DNA of 17,828 bases from Ignavibacteriaceae bacterium (GCA_023231105.1 JALNWB010000077.1:1-17828); one strand, 5' to 3'. Positions 6,925 through 13,801 are shown, counted from the stretch's first letter. Notes: generated from the letters alone by a model not told the origin. Made by a program: numbers and translations.

Positions 6925-7619
6925 TGTACCCCCCAATTCGGTAAAATGTTCTCGTTCCAGTTAAGAACTTTATCGAGCAGCATGTCAAGTTCCTTTAGTC
7001 CTTCTCTACAATCATCGGGTATAGTGATGAGGTGGTTCTTCAAGTTCTTCAGAAATGTACTTGAATGTTGTCTTGCCTTTATCTGCTCAAAGTCTAGGTG
7101 ATCTTCTGTTGCACCAATAACCGCAAGTTTAGCAAGAGTAAAAGTAACTAATGTTGTAGAGGGGCAGAGTAGCCAGCTTCCGGGAGTACGATATTCAAAG
7201 CCATAGTGTTTTGTGCGGATAGCTTTTCTCTTTCCATATCCGCTTCTCTCTCTTCTTTGTCTCTGCTGTTTATCGTCAATGCAATTACTGAGCGAGTAAA
7301 GAACGGTATCAAGTGAATTAACGATCTCCGGGTTTGGAGCAATAGCAAAGTGAAGATGTCCTCCAATTGGATGATCATCAACATAATGACCGGCATAGAA
7401 CTCAAGCTGAGGAGCTTTCTCATGACCATACTCAATGATGGTTTTAAGTTTAGCAGTAAGGTCAATGGGGCTTTCGGAATAACCCGGACGGTATTCAGCA
7501 ATGGATTCACATCCGTCGAGTCCGAAGGAAGAGTTTGATTTAAAGTAATTGTGAGCGGGAACGTAGCGTCCTTCTCTGCGGCAAAGCAGTTCGGGATCGC
7601 AGCCGATTGTAAAAGACAT
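6921..7619 (-). CDS. PhiEco32-like COOH-NH2 ligase, type 2 (amidoligase)
   Basis: This 232-residue protein has the pattern of the glutamine-synthetase-like amidoligases first noted in phage phiEco32 (Pfam COOH-NH2_lig). These enzymes are predicted to join a carboxylate to an amine using ATP. Visible motifs are GCDPE at 6-10, DG at 35-36 with E42 and R44 (AEYR), GGHLHF at 86-91, the basic stretch RQRRERSGYGKR around 120-131, and FEYRTPGSW at 141-149. The acidic, His and Arg residues correspond to the metal, ATP and substrate sites expected in this fold. The ATG is preceded by AAAGGAG. It is the first gene of a minus-strand pair with the zinc protein, and a glutamine amidotransferase lies further along the same strand beyond vapBC. 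The substrate is unknown; cell wall, a surface polymer or a protein are all possible. Confidence 0.75.
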   Translation of the reverse strand: MSFTIGCDPELLCRREGRYVPAHNYFKSNSSFGLDGCESIAEYRPGYSESPIDLTAKLKTIIEYGHEKAPQLEFYAGHYVDDHPIGGHLHFAIAPNPEIVNSLDTVLYSLSNCIDDKQQRQRRERSGYGKRKAIRTKHYGFEYRTPGSWLLCPSTTLVTFTLAKLAVIGATEDHLDFEQIKARQHSSTFLKNLKNHLITIPDDCREGLKELDMLLDKVLNWNENILPNWGVQ

Positions 7620-8130
7620 GGGCGTCTCCTTTTTGTTTGTGATTTGTTATTTGTGTTTTGTTTATAGGTGGGCGCCCAAAAGTTTAGTTCTAAGAGTAAA
7701 TGGAATTTTGTTTCTGTTTTGAAGAATACTATTTAAATATTTTGTCTGTCAATAAAAGAACGTTGCTTTCGAATATTTGTATTGATATGAATCAGCAAAT
7801 ACTGAACTTACCAAGAAGTTTAAATAATGATTTTTAAGTAAATGTTTCTATCTATTAGAATATGATTTGTCCTCGTGTTTGGACGGGATTGTAATAATTT
7901 AAATTAGGATTTATTTAAAAAGGGAAATGGACAGAATGAATCTCAAGGAGTAGTATGTATTTTTTAGAAGAAAGAAAGAGCTTGTTTTCAAGAAGAAGAT
8001 GGACCAAATATGAGCTTAAATTTGATTAAAAATTGAATGGCCCTTGCAGTAGTTTTGCAGTAGTTTACAAGATAATTGGAGTGAATTTGACAACATTTAA
8101 GTCGTTTTGCCAAAATGTCAAATATCTTTA
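7620..8130 (+). other. About 510 bp without a convincing gene, between the amidoligase and the tRNA terminator
   Basis: This AT-rich stretch holds the leader of the amidoligase. That includes a perfect GGGCGCCC palindrome at 7670-7677, about 50 bases before the start, followed by a T/G-rich tract. Further right are an 11-bp tandem repeat (8044-8065) and a short inverted repeat, TTTGACA at 8086-8092 with TGTCAAA at 8116-8122. A 24-codon frame at 7955-8029 has AAGGAG ahead of its ATG but no other support. I see no integrase fragment, RNA fold or promoter that I would defend. Confidence 0.5.
8044..8065 (+). repeat. Perfect 11-bp tandem repeat (TTGCAGTAGTT x2)
   Basis: TTGCAGTAGTT occurs at 8044-8054 and again immediately at 8055-8065. 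The period is about one helical turn. It lies about 105 bases beyond the tRNA-Thr 3' end on the accessory side. Arm-type binding sites of tyrosine integrases can look like this, but no integrase gene is visible in the window. Confidence 0.6.
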
Positions 8131-8167
8131 AAATAAAAAAGTGCGAATTCTTTCGAATTACGCACTT
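8131..8167 (-). terminator. Rho-independent terminator after tRNA-Thr
   Basis: On the minus strand a stem forms from 8161-8167 with 8139-8145 (AAGTGCG pairing with CGCACTT), extended by GAATT/AATTC with one unpaired base and a 4-base loop. A T-rich tail follows (the A run at 8131-8140 on the plus strand). It begins five bases past the tRNA discriminator base. Confidence 0.85.
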
Positions 8168-8171
8168 CTTG

Positions 8172-8244
8172 AGCCACCTAAGCGACTCGAACGCTCGACC
8201 TGCTCATTACGAGTGAGCTGCTCTACCAACTGAGCTAAGGTGGC
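8172..8244 (-). tRNA. tRNA-Thr, anticodon CGU
   Basis: A full cloverleaf of 73 nt is readable on the minus strand. The acceptor stem pairs GCCACCT with AGGTGGC, the D arm is GCTCAGTTGGTAGAGC, and the anticodon stem pairs GCTCA with TGAGC around the loop CTCGTAA. The T arm pairs GAGCG with CGCTT around TTCGAGT. The anticodon CGT reads the Thr codon ACG. The discriminator base is T, and CCA is not encoded. The gene follows the HU/TPR/bS22-like cluster on the same strand and is closed by a terminator. Its 3' end faces the accessory region, the usual orientation for an island attachment site. Confidence 0.95.
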
Positions 8245-8307
8245 AGGGAATGCACAATGGAAAATAGTTGAATGTTAATCATCCATTTTACATTATGCAG
8301 TAAAAAA

Positions 8308-8403
8308 CTATCTTACTCTTTTTTTATGACGATTCTTTCTAAGTCTCTTTTTTCTTTTATGGGTGGACATTTTGTGTCCTTTTCTTTTTCTACCGCAAGG
8401 CAT
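8308..8403 (-). CDS. 31-residue AURKAIP1/COX24-type ribosomal protein (bS22/mS38-like)
   Basis: This very short, highly basic protein (MPCGRKRKGHKMSTHKRK..., ending RKNRHKKRVR) matches the small AURKAIP1/COX24-domain proteins annotated in Bacteroidota and relatives. Mycobacterial bS22 and mitochondrial mS38 are of the same kind and sit in the small ribosomal subunit near the decoding region. More than half of its 31 residues are Lys, Arg or His. The start has AGGAG eight bases upstream. It begins 19 bases after the stop of the zinc-ribbon/TPR gene on the same strand, and the tRNA-Thr follows 63 bases downstream. Its size means ordinary length cut-offs miss it. The family match is strong by eye, but its role in this organism is inferred. 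Confidence 0.85.
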   Translation of the reverse strand: MPCGRKRKGHKMSTHKRKKRLRKNRHKKRVR

Positions 8404-8422
8404 TGATTAGCTCCTGTTTAAT

Positions 8423-9340
8423 TTAATGTGATGTTAATAATTGTTTTGCTTTTTTTCCAACTTCAGAATTTGGATCTATATCAACGGCTTTTTGAAGCCA
8501 TTCTTTTGATTTTTCAATATTTCCTTTTGCTAAATTAACAATTCCTAAATTCATATGCGCAATTTGGTGCGTCGGGTTTATTTTTATTGCTTTTTCCATT
8601 AAAGGAATTGCTTCGTCATATTTCTGCAGATCGAAATAACAGACGCCCATATCAACCAAAACATCCGCATTGTTTGGGAATTTTTCCAAATACTTTTTAT
8701 AGAGTGTTATTGCTTCAGGTTTAAAACCGGAATCATTTCTCAAATGAGCTAATTGAAGCGTTAAATCAAAATTATTTGGTTCGGCTTTTAGTTGTGCATC
8801 TAATTGATTGATCCTGTCAAGATTAGCCAAATCAATTCCGGAGTTTTGTTGCCGGTTAGCAGCAGGGAAATTTTCTACAGAAGATATTTTTGGTTCATCA
8901 AAAGCACCCGAAAAATACAAAATAATAAGAGCAAATACGAGTATCCCGGAAAAAACTATTGCAATTTTTTTAGTATTAAAATCTTGCGAATTTTTTATTT
9001 CAACCTTTTTAAGTAAAGGTTCATGTTTTGGTTTCTTGTTTTTAGTCTGCTGTTTTTTCTTATTAAAATGTTCTTCATTTTTTTTAGGAGGAACAATTTC
9101 GGAGACTTGTTTATGGACTTTATGAAATTCTATTTTTTCATTCCCCATTTTAGCTCCACACGATGAACAAAAACTCAACCCGGGTTCATTTTCTTCACCG
9201 CAATATTTGCAGGTAACATACTCAATGCCGGATTCGACCGGTTCTTCATTCTTTTTAATTTCTTCTATCGCATTTCCACAGTTTGGGCAAAATTTATATT
9301 TTTCTTCTATACTAGCTTTACAAATTGGACAGATAAGCAT
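8423..9340 (-). CDS. Zinc-ribbon, single-TM, TPR-repeat protein
   Basis: This 305-residue protein has three parts. Two zinc ribbons lie at the N-terminus (C4-x2-C7 with C18-x2-C21; C44-x2-C47 with C58-x2-C61). A charged, Lys-rich linker (70-122) leads to one hydrophobic segment at about 126-143 (IAIVFSGILVFALIILYF). The C-terminal 181-303 region holds about three TPR repeats (for example ADVLVDMGVCYFDLQKYDEAIPLMEKAIKINP). With basic residues before the membrane segment, the zinc ribbons should be cytoplasmic and the TPRs outside the inner membrane, acting as a protein-binding scaffold. The ATG follows the HU stop by two bases, so the two genes are probably co-transcribed. No specific partner can be named. 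Confidence 0.8.
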   Translation of the reverse strand: MLICPICKASIEEKYKFCPNCGNAIEEIKKNEEPVESGIEYVTCKYCGEENEPGLSFCSSCGAKMGNEKIEFHKVHKQVSEIVPPKKNEEHFNKKKQQTKNKKPKHEPLLKKVEIKNSQDFNTKKIAIVFSGILVFALIILYFSGAFDEPKISSVENFPAANRQQNSGIDLANLDRINQLDAQLKAEPNNFDLTLQLAHLRNDSGFKPEAITLYKKYLEKFPNNADVLVDMGVCYFDLQKYDEAIPLMEKAIKINPTHQIAHMNLGIVNLAKGNIEKSKEWLQKAVDIDPNSEVGKKAKQLLTSH

Positions 9341-9342
9341 TT

Positions 9343-9642
9343 TTATATCGTTTCCTTTTGAGCCATTCCTTTACTAACAGCAGTTTTAAAATCTTTTGAA
9401 AATTTGAAAACGGGAACATAATGTTCAGGAACGTTAACCTTTTCACCGGTTTTTGGATTTCTTGCCAAACGAGCCGATTTCTTTCTTACTTTGAATGTAC
9501 CGAATCCTCTAATTTCAATTCCCTTACCGGCTTTTAACGATTCAATTACGCTGTTAAAAAAACCTTCAATAACGGCTTCTGTCTCTAATTTTGTTAATCC
9601 GGTTCCGGTCGCTACAATATCAACTAAGTCAGCTTTTGTCAT
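9343..9642 (-). CDS. HU/IHF-family DNA-binding protein
   Basis: This is a 99-residue nucleoid-associated protein that bends and compacts DNA as a dimer. The family pattern is complete: an N-terminal helical dimerisation part (TKADLVDIVATGTGLTKLETEAVIEGFFNSVIESL), then GIEIRGFGTFKVRKKSARLARNPKTGEKVNVP, which contains the beta-ribbon arm with the ARNPKTGE tip, and a final helix KFSKDFKTAVSKG. It could be an HU or an IHF-like paralogue; the sequence alone does not separate them. It heads the minus-strand cluster with the zinc-ribbon/TPR gene two bases downstream. I found no convincing promoter ahead of it. Confidence 0.93.
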   Translation of the reverse strand: MTKADLVDIVATGTGLTKLETEAVIEGFFNSVIESLKAGKGIEIRGFGTFKVRKKSARLARNPKTGEKVNVPEHYVPVFKFSKDFKTAVSKGMAQKETI

Positions 9643-9840
9643 AACATTTCCCTTTTAGAAAAAAAATCTTTCTAAGTATTTATAAATGAACAAGTTAAAT
9701 TAATGAATTTGGAAAAGAAAAACAAAAAATTTTCATTAAACCGGTAAATCAATCAATCTGTTTTTTGTTTGTCTCGAATTGAGATGACTTCTCAAAAAAA
9801 TCATTCATTTCCTCTTAAAAGGAGCGAAATAAGCGTGATT

Positions 9841-9860
9841 TCAATTGGCACATCAATTGG
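9841..9860 (+). repeat. Paired TCAATTGG direct repeats upstream of a small membrane protein
   Basis: TCAATTGG at 9841-9848 is repeated at 9853-9860, with a 12-bp period and a palindromic CAATTG core. The pair lies 33 bases before the 9893 start and could be a regulator binding site, but there is no independent support. Confidence 0.25.
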
Positions 9861-9892
9861 ATAAGTAAGTAAAAACAAAATTAGAGAAAATC

Positions 9893-10381
9893 ATGGAACT
9901 TATACCTATTATCAAATTAGCACTAGTCATCTTTGCAACAGTTGTTTTCTTTATTATTCTTATTTCGTATATGATTTACAAGGCGAAAGAGAAAATGCAA
10001 ACACAACCGGGAAACCAAAAGAACAATAAAGAAAATATTGGCAAAAGACAAGCAGCGTCTATAAAAAACGAAAGTGCTTTTATCAAAAATAATTATTCTG
10101 CTCATGCGAATAAAGAACAAATGTATTTTGTCCCGCAAAGAGAAGTTAAGCGTGTTCCGGTTTTAGTTCAGTCTCAACCACGATCAAGAGAAAGATTTAA
10201 AGTCGTTAATGAACAGCAGTTAAATTATAAGATTTATGAAACAAGATCAGATAAACCAAGAGCATTTTATCATCCGAATAGTGAAAGTGTAAAATCATTT
10301 ACTTTTCGCGCTCCTAAGGGAAATATTTTAGACAGCTACTCACTCCCCAACGAACCTTTACGTAAACTTGCATTAAAATAA
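9893..10381 (+). CDS. Small single-pass membrane protein of unknown function
   Basis: I do not recognise this 162-residue protein. Residues 5-29 (PIIKLALVIFATVVFFIILISYMIY) form one membrane-spanning helix followed by Lys-rich sequence, so the remaining 130 residues are probably cytoplasmic. That tail is basic and rich in Asn, Gln, Lys and Ser, looks largely unstructured, and has no Cys pair or enzyme motif. The stop is followed 23 bases later by a strong terminator, so it is a single-gene transcription unit. The start is the first in-frame ATG. It lacks a clear Shine-Dalgarno, as does secD, which fits the Bacteroidota-like reading of the window. Confidence 0.6.
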   Translation: MELIPIIKLALVIFATVVFFIILISYMIYKAKEKMQTQPGNQKNNKENIGKRQAASIKNESAFIKNNYSAHANKEQMYFVPQREVKRVPVLVQSQPRSRERFKVVNEQQLNYKIYETRSDKPRAFYHPNSESVKSFTFRAPKGNILDSYSLPNEPLRKLALK

Positions 10382-10403
10382 TTGACTTTAAAGTTCGTAA
10401 ATT

Positions 10404-10430
10404 AAAGCCACGTTTAAGCGTGGCTTTTTT
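10404..10430 (+). terminator. Rho-independent terminator
   Basis: AAAGCCACG (10404-10412) pairs with CGTGGCTTT (10419-10427) around a 6-base TTTAAG loop and is followed by T residues. It ends the single-gene unit at 9893-10381. Confidence 0.9.
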
Positions 10431-10451
10431 ATTTTTAAATTTAGGAGAAAA

Positions 10452-10814
10452 ATGAAATCCTTTGAATTACAACTAAAACCATTTGTTGTTCCAACCACAG
10501 ATGGAAAATTAATTGAAGAGCATTTTGGGACGGCGAGCATTTTTTGCGGAGATTTTAGTCTTGCGCATATGATTGCTCCTCCCGGATGGAGTGAACCTTT
10601 TCAAACTCCGGAATTTGATGAAGTTACATTTGTTTTCTCCGGAAAGAAAAAAATTGAAGTAGGAAACGAAACAATAATTTTAGAAAAGAATCAGTCAATT
10701 TGTATTAGAAAAGGATCAAGTGTGAGATATTCAAATCCTTTTCAAGAATCCTGCGAATATGTTTCCGTCTGTATTCCCGCTTTTACAATGGATAGAGTAA
10801 AACGGAAAGAATAA
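10452..10814 (+). CDS. Cupin-domain protein with an unusual metal site
   Basis: This 120-residue single-domain cupin shows the two conserved turns: PPGWSEPFQTPEFDEVTFVFSGKKKIEVG (43-71) and ILEKNQSICIRKGSSVRYSNP (76-96). In canonical cupins the first motif carries HxH and the second a His. Here those positions hold residues such as Q51, E54, E57 and Y93, so the usual three-His metal site is absent. It may bind a ligand without metal or use acidic ligands, as in EutQ-like cupins. AGGAG lies seven bases before the ATG. It sits between a terminator and a convergent gene whose end is six bases away, giving no context for a pathway. Function unknown. Confidence 0.75.
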   Translation: MKSFELQLKPFVVPTTDGKLIEEHFGTASIFCGDFSLAHMIAPPGWSEPFQTPEFDEVTFVFSGKKKIEVGNETIILEKNQSICIRKGSSVRYSNPFQESCEYVSVCIPAFTMDRVKRKE

Positions 10815-10820
10815 AAACAT

Positions 10821-11837
10821 TTAAGCTTTTGGTAACCGTTCCAGGTAAGAGCTATTACTTAATACTGCAAATGTTTCAGTCTTTCTTAGTTCGTCAAGAG
10901 ATAAACAATTCATGTAACTCATTGCGCTTCTAAGTCCGTCGGAGATACTGTTTATAACATTCCGTACAGTCCCTTTATAACCTACCATCGTTTCTTCGCC
11001 TTCAATAAATTCGTTTTTCATCTTCACACCAAAGGAAGCTGAGCCGCGATACTTTTTCCAAAGCTGACCGTTATATTTTATAACTTCACCGGGAGTTTCC
11101 CTGGTTCCGGCAAGCATTCTGCCAAGCATAGCAACGTCCGCACCAAGTGATAAAGCTTTAGCAACGTCCCCGGCACTTTTTATTCCGCCGTCTGCAATAA
11201 TTTTTATTTTCAGATTTTCTTTCGCACGAGTGAAAAGAACATCTAATATAGAAGAAACCTGTCCAATCCCGATTCCGGTCTGAATTGAAGTTGAGCAAAC
11301 GCTTCCGCTGCCGATACCAACCCGGACTGCATCCGCTCCTGCATCTTCTAACTGTTTTAAAGTTGCACCATTGGCAACATTTCCGACAATCAGTTTTAGA
11401 TTAAAATGCTTTTTAACTTCTTTGGTTTTATTGATAACTTCTTTATTACTCGCATTGGCAGTATCGAGACAAAGAATAAATTTCCGTGCAGCTAATTTTT
11501 CTATCACCGCTAATTCTGTATTTAAGCCAATCGATACGCTCTTAATTTTTTCAGTTCCACTTTCCGAAGCAAGAATATTTTCTAAAGAAGAATCGAACCG
11601 GTTGAGAATTCCAAGGCATCCGGAATTTGTTAATTCAGCCGCCATTTCCAACCCGGTGACAGTATCCATAGGGCTTGATAAAACCGGAAGGCTCAGTTTG
11701 GCTTCTAAAAAATCACAAGTGGTTGCCGGTTCATTCCGTGATTTCACACGGGAAATTTCCGTTGGAACAAGGCTTATATCATCATAGGTTAATGATTGAT
11801 AAAATTCGTTCAAATCTTTTTTAGAATATATTTTCAT
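10821..11837 (-). CDS. IMPDH/GMP reductase family enzyme without CBS domains, GMP reductase-like
   Basis: This is a 338-residue TIM-barrel enzyme of purine nucleotide interconversion. Family marks include LTYDDISLVP (17-25), SSPMDTVT (54-61), the catalytic loop GIGSGSVCSTSIQTGIG with Cys181 and Thr183, the phosphate-binding IIADGGIK (213-220) and YRGSAS (263-268). There are no CBS domains, and the length suits GMP reductase (about 340) rather than IMP dehydrogenase (about 490). The QTGIG after the Cys loop and the EGEETMVGYKG flap, lacking the IMPDH Arg-Tyr pair, also favour GMP reductase. The Arg that normally follows CTT is Ser184, and the loop Pro is Ser177, so the enzyme is divergent. It begins 11 bases after the pepF stop and is probably co-transcribed with it. 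Confidence 0.8.
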   Translation of the reverse strand: MKIYSKKDLNEFYQSLTYDDISLVPTEISRVKSRNEPATTCDFLEAKLSLPVLSSPMDTVTGLEMAAELTNSGCLGILNRFDSSLENILASESGTEKIKSVSIGLNTELAVIEKLAARKFILCLDTANASNKEVINKTKEVKKHFNLKLIVGNVANGATLKQLEDAGADAVRVGIGSGSVCSTSIQTGIGIGQVSSILDVLFTRAKENLKIKIIADGGIKSAGDVAKALSLGADVAMLGRMLAGTRETPGEVIKYNGQLWKKYRGSASFGVKMKNEFIEGEETMVGYKGTVRNVINSISDGLRSAMSYMNCLSLDELRKTETFAVLSNSSYLERLPKA

Positions 11838-11848
11838 TTTTTCCTCGT

Positions 11849-13657
11849 TTAATTAATGAGTTTTTCTATTTCATCAAGAATAAAAGACATTTTAGTAATT
11901 GTAGCAGTTACCGGTTCCGATGAGGTCATATCAACGCCTGCATCTTTTAAAATATCGAGCGAATAACTTGAACTTCCGCTATTAAGAAATCGCAAATACT
12001 TTTTAACCGCGCCTTCCCCTTCTCTTCTAACTTTTTGCACAAGCAATTCGGAAGCCGCAAATCCGGTTGCATATTGATAGACGTAAAAGTTATAATAGAA
12101 ATGAGGGATGCGCGCCCAGGTATATTCTTCTTCAAGATCAACCGACATTTCACTTCCCCAATATTTTTGATAGAGTTTTTTATACAAGTTACGGAACTCA
12201 ACTGAAGTTAAAGAATTTCCTTCTTCAACTAATTTATAAATTTCAGTTTCATATTCTGCAAACATTGTTTGGCGGTAGAATGTTGTAGTCACATTGTTCA
12301 AATACTTTTCGTACAAAAATAATTTTTCTTCTTTGCTATCACTTCTTTCTAAAAGATACTCAAGTAAAAGCGATTCATTAAAAGTTGAAGCAACTTCCGC
12401 AAGAAAGATTGAATAATTTGCATATACGTAAGGCTGCGAAGTTCCCGTATAGTAGGAATGCATGTTGTGCCCCATTTCGTGTGCAAGAGTAAAAACATCG
12501 TTCAACAAATTATTCCAATTTAAAAGAACATACGGATGCACACCAAAGGTTGTACCGGAAGAATAGGCTCCGCTGCGTTTGAAACGGGTTTCGAAAACAT
12601 CAATCCATCTTTGCGAGAATGCTTTTTCCAAAACATCCAAATAATTTTTACCAAGCGGTTGAAGTGCCTTTTTAACTATTTGTAAAGCTTCATCATACGA
12701 ATATTTCTTTTCTTCATAAGGGAAAATATTTACGTAAGTATCAAATGGATGAAGTTTATCAACGTTAAGGATTTTTTTCTTGAGCGCTGTCCATCGGTGC
12801 ATCGGTTCAAAGTTTTGATTAACCGCATCGACTAAATTATCATAAACCTTTACGGAAATATTATTTCTAAATAAAGAAGCTTCTCTTGCGGAATTAAATT
12901 TTTTCACTTGAGCCGTAAAAACATTCCCTTTTATATTCCCCATAAGAAGCGAAGAGAACGTATTTGCGTATTGAATGAACGGTTTATAATAAGCCCGGTA
13001 AGCTTCCTCGCGAAAAGTCCTGTTACCGGAATATAATGCTGAATAAAATCTTCCGTGCGAAATTTCAATCTCATTTCCGCTGCCGTCATCAATTTTGGGG
13101 AACTGAAGATCAGCATCTGTAAAAAGTGAGAATGTATTATATGGAATGTTTGTTAATTCTGTGGTTAGCGCGATTATTTTTTCTTCACCAGATGATAACG
13201 TGTGTGGTTTTTCCCGGAAGAGGTCATCAAAGAAATGGCTGTACTTTTTTAATCCGTCAATTTCTTTACACCACTTTTCAACTATTTCTTTTTCGAGTTT
13301 TAAAATCTCCGGTTTGAAAAACGAAGTGACGGATGAAAAATTTGTAATTAATGTTTTAACTCTGCTGTCCATCGATTGATATTTAGTAAGATTCATATCG
13401 GAATCTTTAGAAAGCATAGCGTAAAGATGAAGCTGCTCCAAAATAATTCCGATTTCTTCTTCCGCTTTCAGATAGCGGATAATCTTTTCAGCATCTTCGA
13501 TTAAAGTTCCTTCGAAATTTTTAAGGCCGGGAATTTTCTCTTCAACTAAATGAAAAGCCGCTTCCCATTTTTCGTCAGATTTATAAATATCGCATAAATT
13601 CCATCTATATTTAGCTTCAATTTCGTCCCTTAAAGGTAAAGAAGTCGGTACTGCCAT
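11849..13657 (-). CDS. pepF: Oligoendopeptidase F (M3B zinc metallopeptidase)
   Basis: This is a 602-residue cytoplasmic peptidase of the PepF family, full length, which breaks down oligopeptides. The zinc site is HEMGH at 393-397 (H393, E394, H397), with the downstream acidic ligand in FLAEVAST around E421. The N-terminal part (YRWNLCDIYKSDEKWEAAF) and the C-terminal HFYYNFYVYQYATGFAAS segment are also typical of the family. It is the first gene of a minus-strand pair with the IMPDH/GMPR-like gene. A TATATTTG element about 36 bases upstream of the ATG may be its promoter. The link between peptide breakdown and purine metabolism is not obvious and may be only co-transcription. Confidence 0.95.
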   Translation of the reverse strand: MAVPTSLPLRDEIEAKYRWNLCDIYKSDEKWEAAFHLVEEKIPGLKNFEGTLIEDAEKIIRYLKAEEEIGIILEQLHLYAMLSKDSDMNLTKYQSMDSRVKTLITNFSSVTSFFKPEILKLEKEIVEKWCKEIDGLKKYSHFFDDLFREKPHTLSSGEEKIIALTTELTNIPYNTFSLFTDADLQFPKIDDGSGNEIEISHGRFYSALYSGNRTFREEAYRAYYKPFIQYANTFSSLLMGNIKGNVFTAQVKKFNSAREASLFRNNISVKVYDNLVDAVNQNFEPMHRWTALKKKILNVDKLHPFDTYVNIFPYEEKKYSYDEALQIVKKALQPLGKNYLDVLEKAFSQRWIDVFETRFKRSGAYSSGTTFGVHPYVLLNWNNLLNDVFTLAHEMGHNMHSYYTGTSQPYVYANYSIFLAEVASTFNESLLLEYLLERSDSKEEKLFLYEKYLNNVTTTFYRQTMFAEYETEIYKLVEEGNSLTSVEFRNLYKKLYQKYWGSEMSVDLEEEYTWARIPHFYYNFYVYQYATGFAASELLVQKVRREGEGAVKKYLRFLNSGSSSYSLDILKDAGVDMTSSEPVTATITKMSFILDEIEKLIN

Positions 13658-13692
13658 AGAAAAATCACTTTAAATAATAAATAAAAACGCTA

Positions 13693-13700
13693 CAAATATA
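13693..13700 (-). promoter_or_regulatory. Possible -7 element for pepF
   Basis: On the minus strand TATATTTG fits the Bacteroidota TAnnTTTG element and lies 35 bases before the pepF ATG. A matching -33 TTTG at the right spacing is not visible, so support is partial. Confidence 0.35.
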
Positions 13701-13769
13701 CGAACTTGGAGCAATTCACGTAATATTCTTCCAAAACAGGCAATCAATTAAATCTTAGTTTCAAATTTT

Positions 13770-13801
13770 TTTGCTTTTTTTGCCCTTATAGAGTAACTTT
13801 G
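13770..13801 (+). promoter_or_regulatory. Bacteroidota-type promoter for secDF
   Basis: TTTG at 13770-13773 and TAACTTTG at 13794-13801 match the -33/-7 consensus (TTTG, TAnnTTTG) with a 20-base spacer. Transcription would begin near 13806, leaving a leader of about 40 bases that is AT-rich and lacks a Shine-Dalgarno sequence before the secD ATG. Confidence 0.6.

Noticed and set aside
7955..8029. 24-codon frame starting MYFLEERK with AAGGAG before the ATG
   Set aside because: Too short and without family, structure or context; a match of this length to a Shine-Dalgarno is expected by chance in AT-rich DNA.
9876..9883. TAATTTTG on the minus strand as a promoter -7 element for the HU gene
   Set aside because: It lies more than 230 bases from the HU start and has no -33 element at proper spacing.
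11371..11787. 138-codon plus-strand frame inside the IMPDH/GMPR-like gene
   Set aside because: Lies wholly opposite a gene with clear family motifs, and its translation has no recognisable pattern; antisense shadow.
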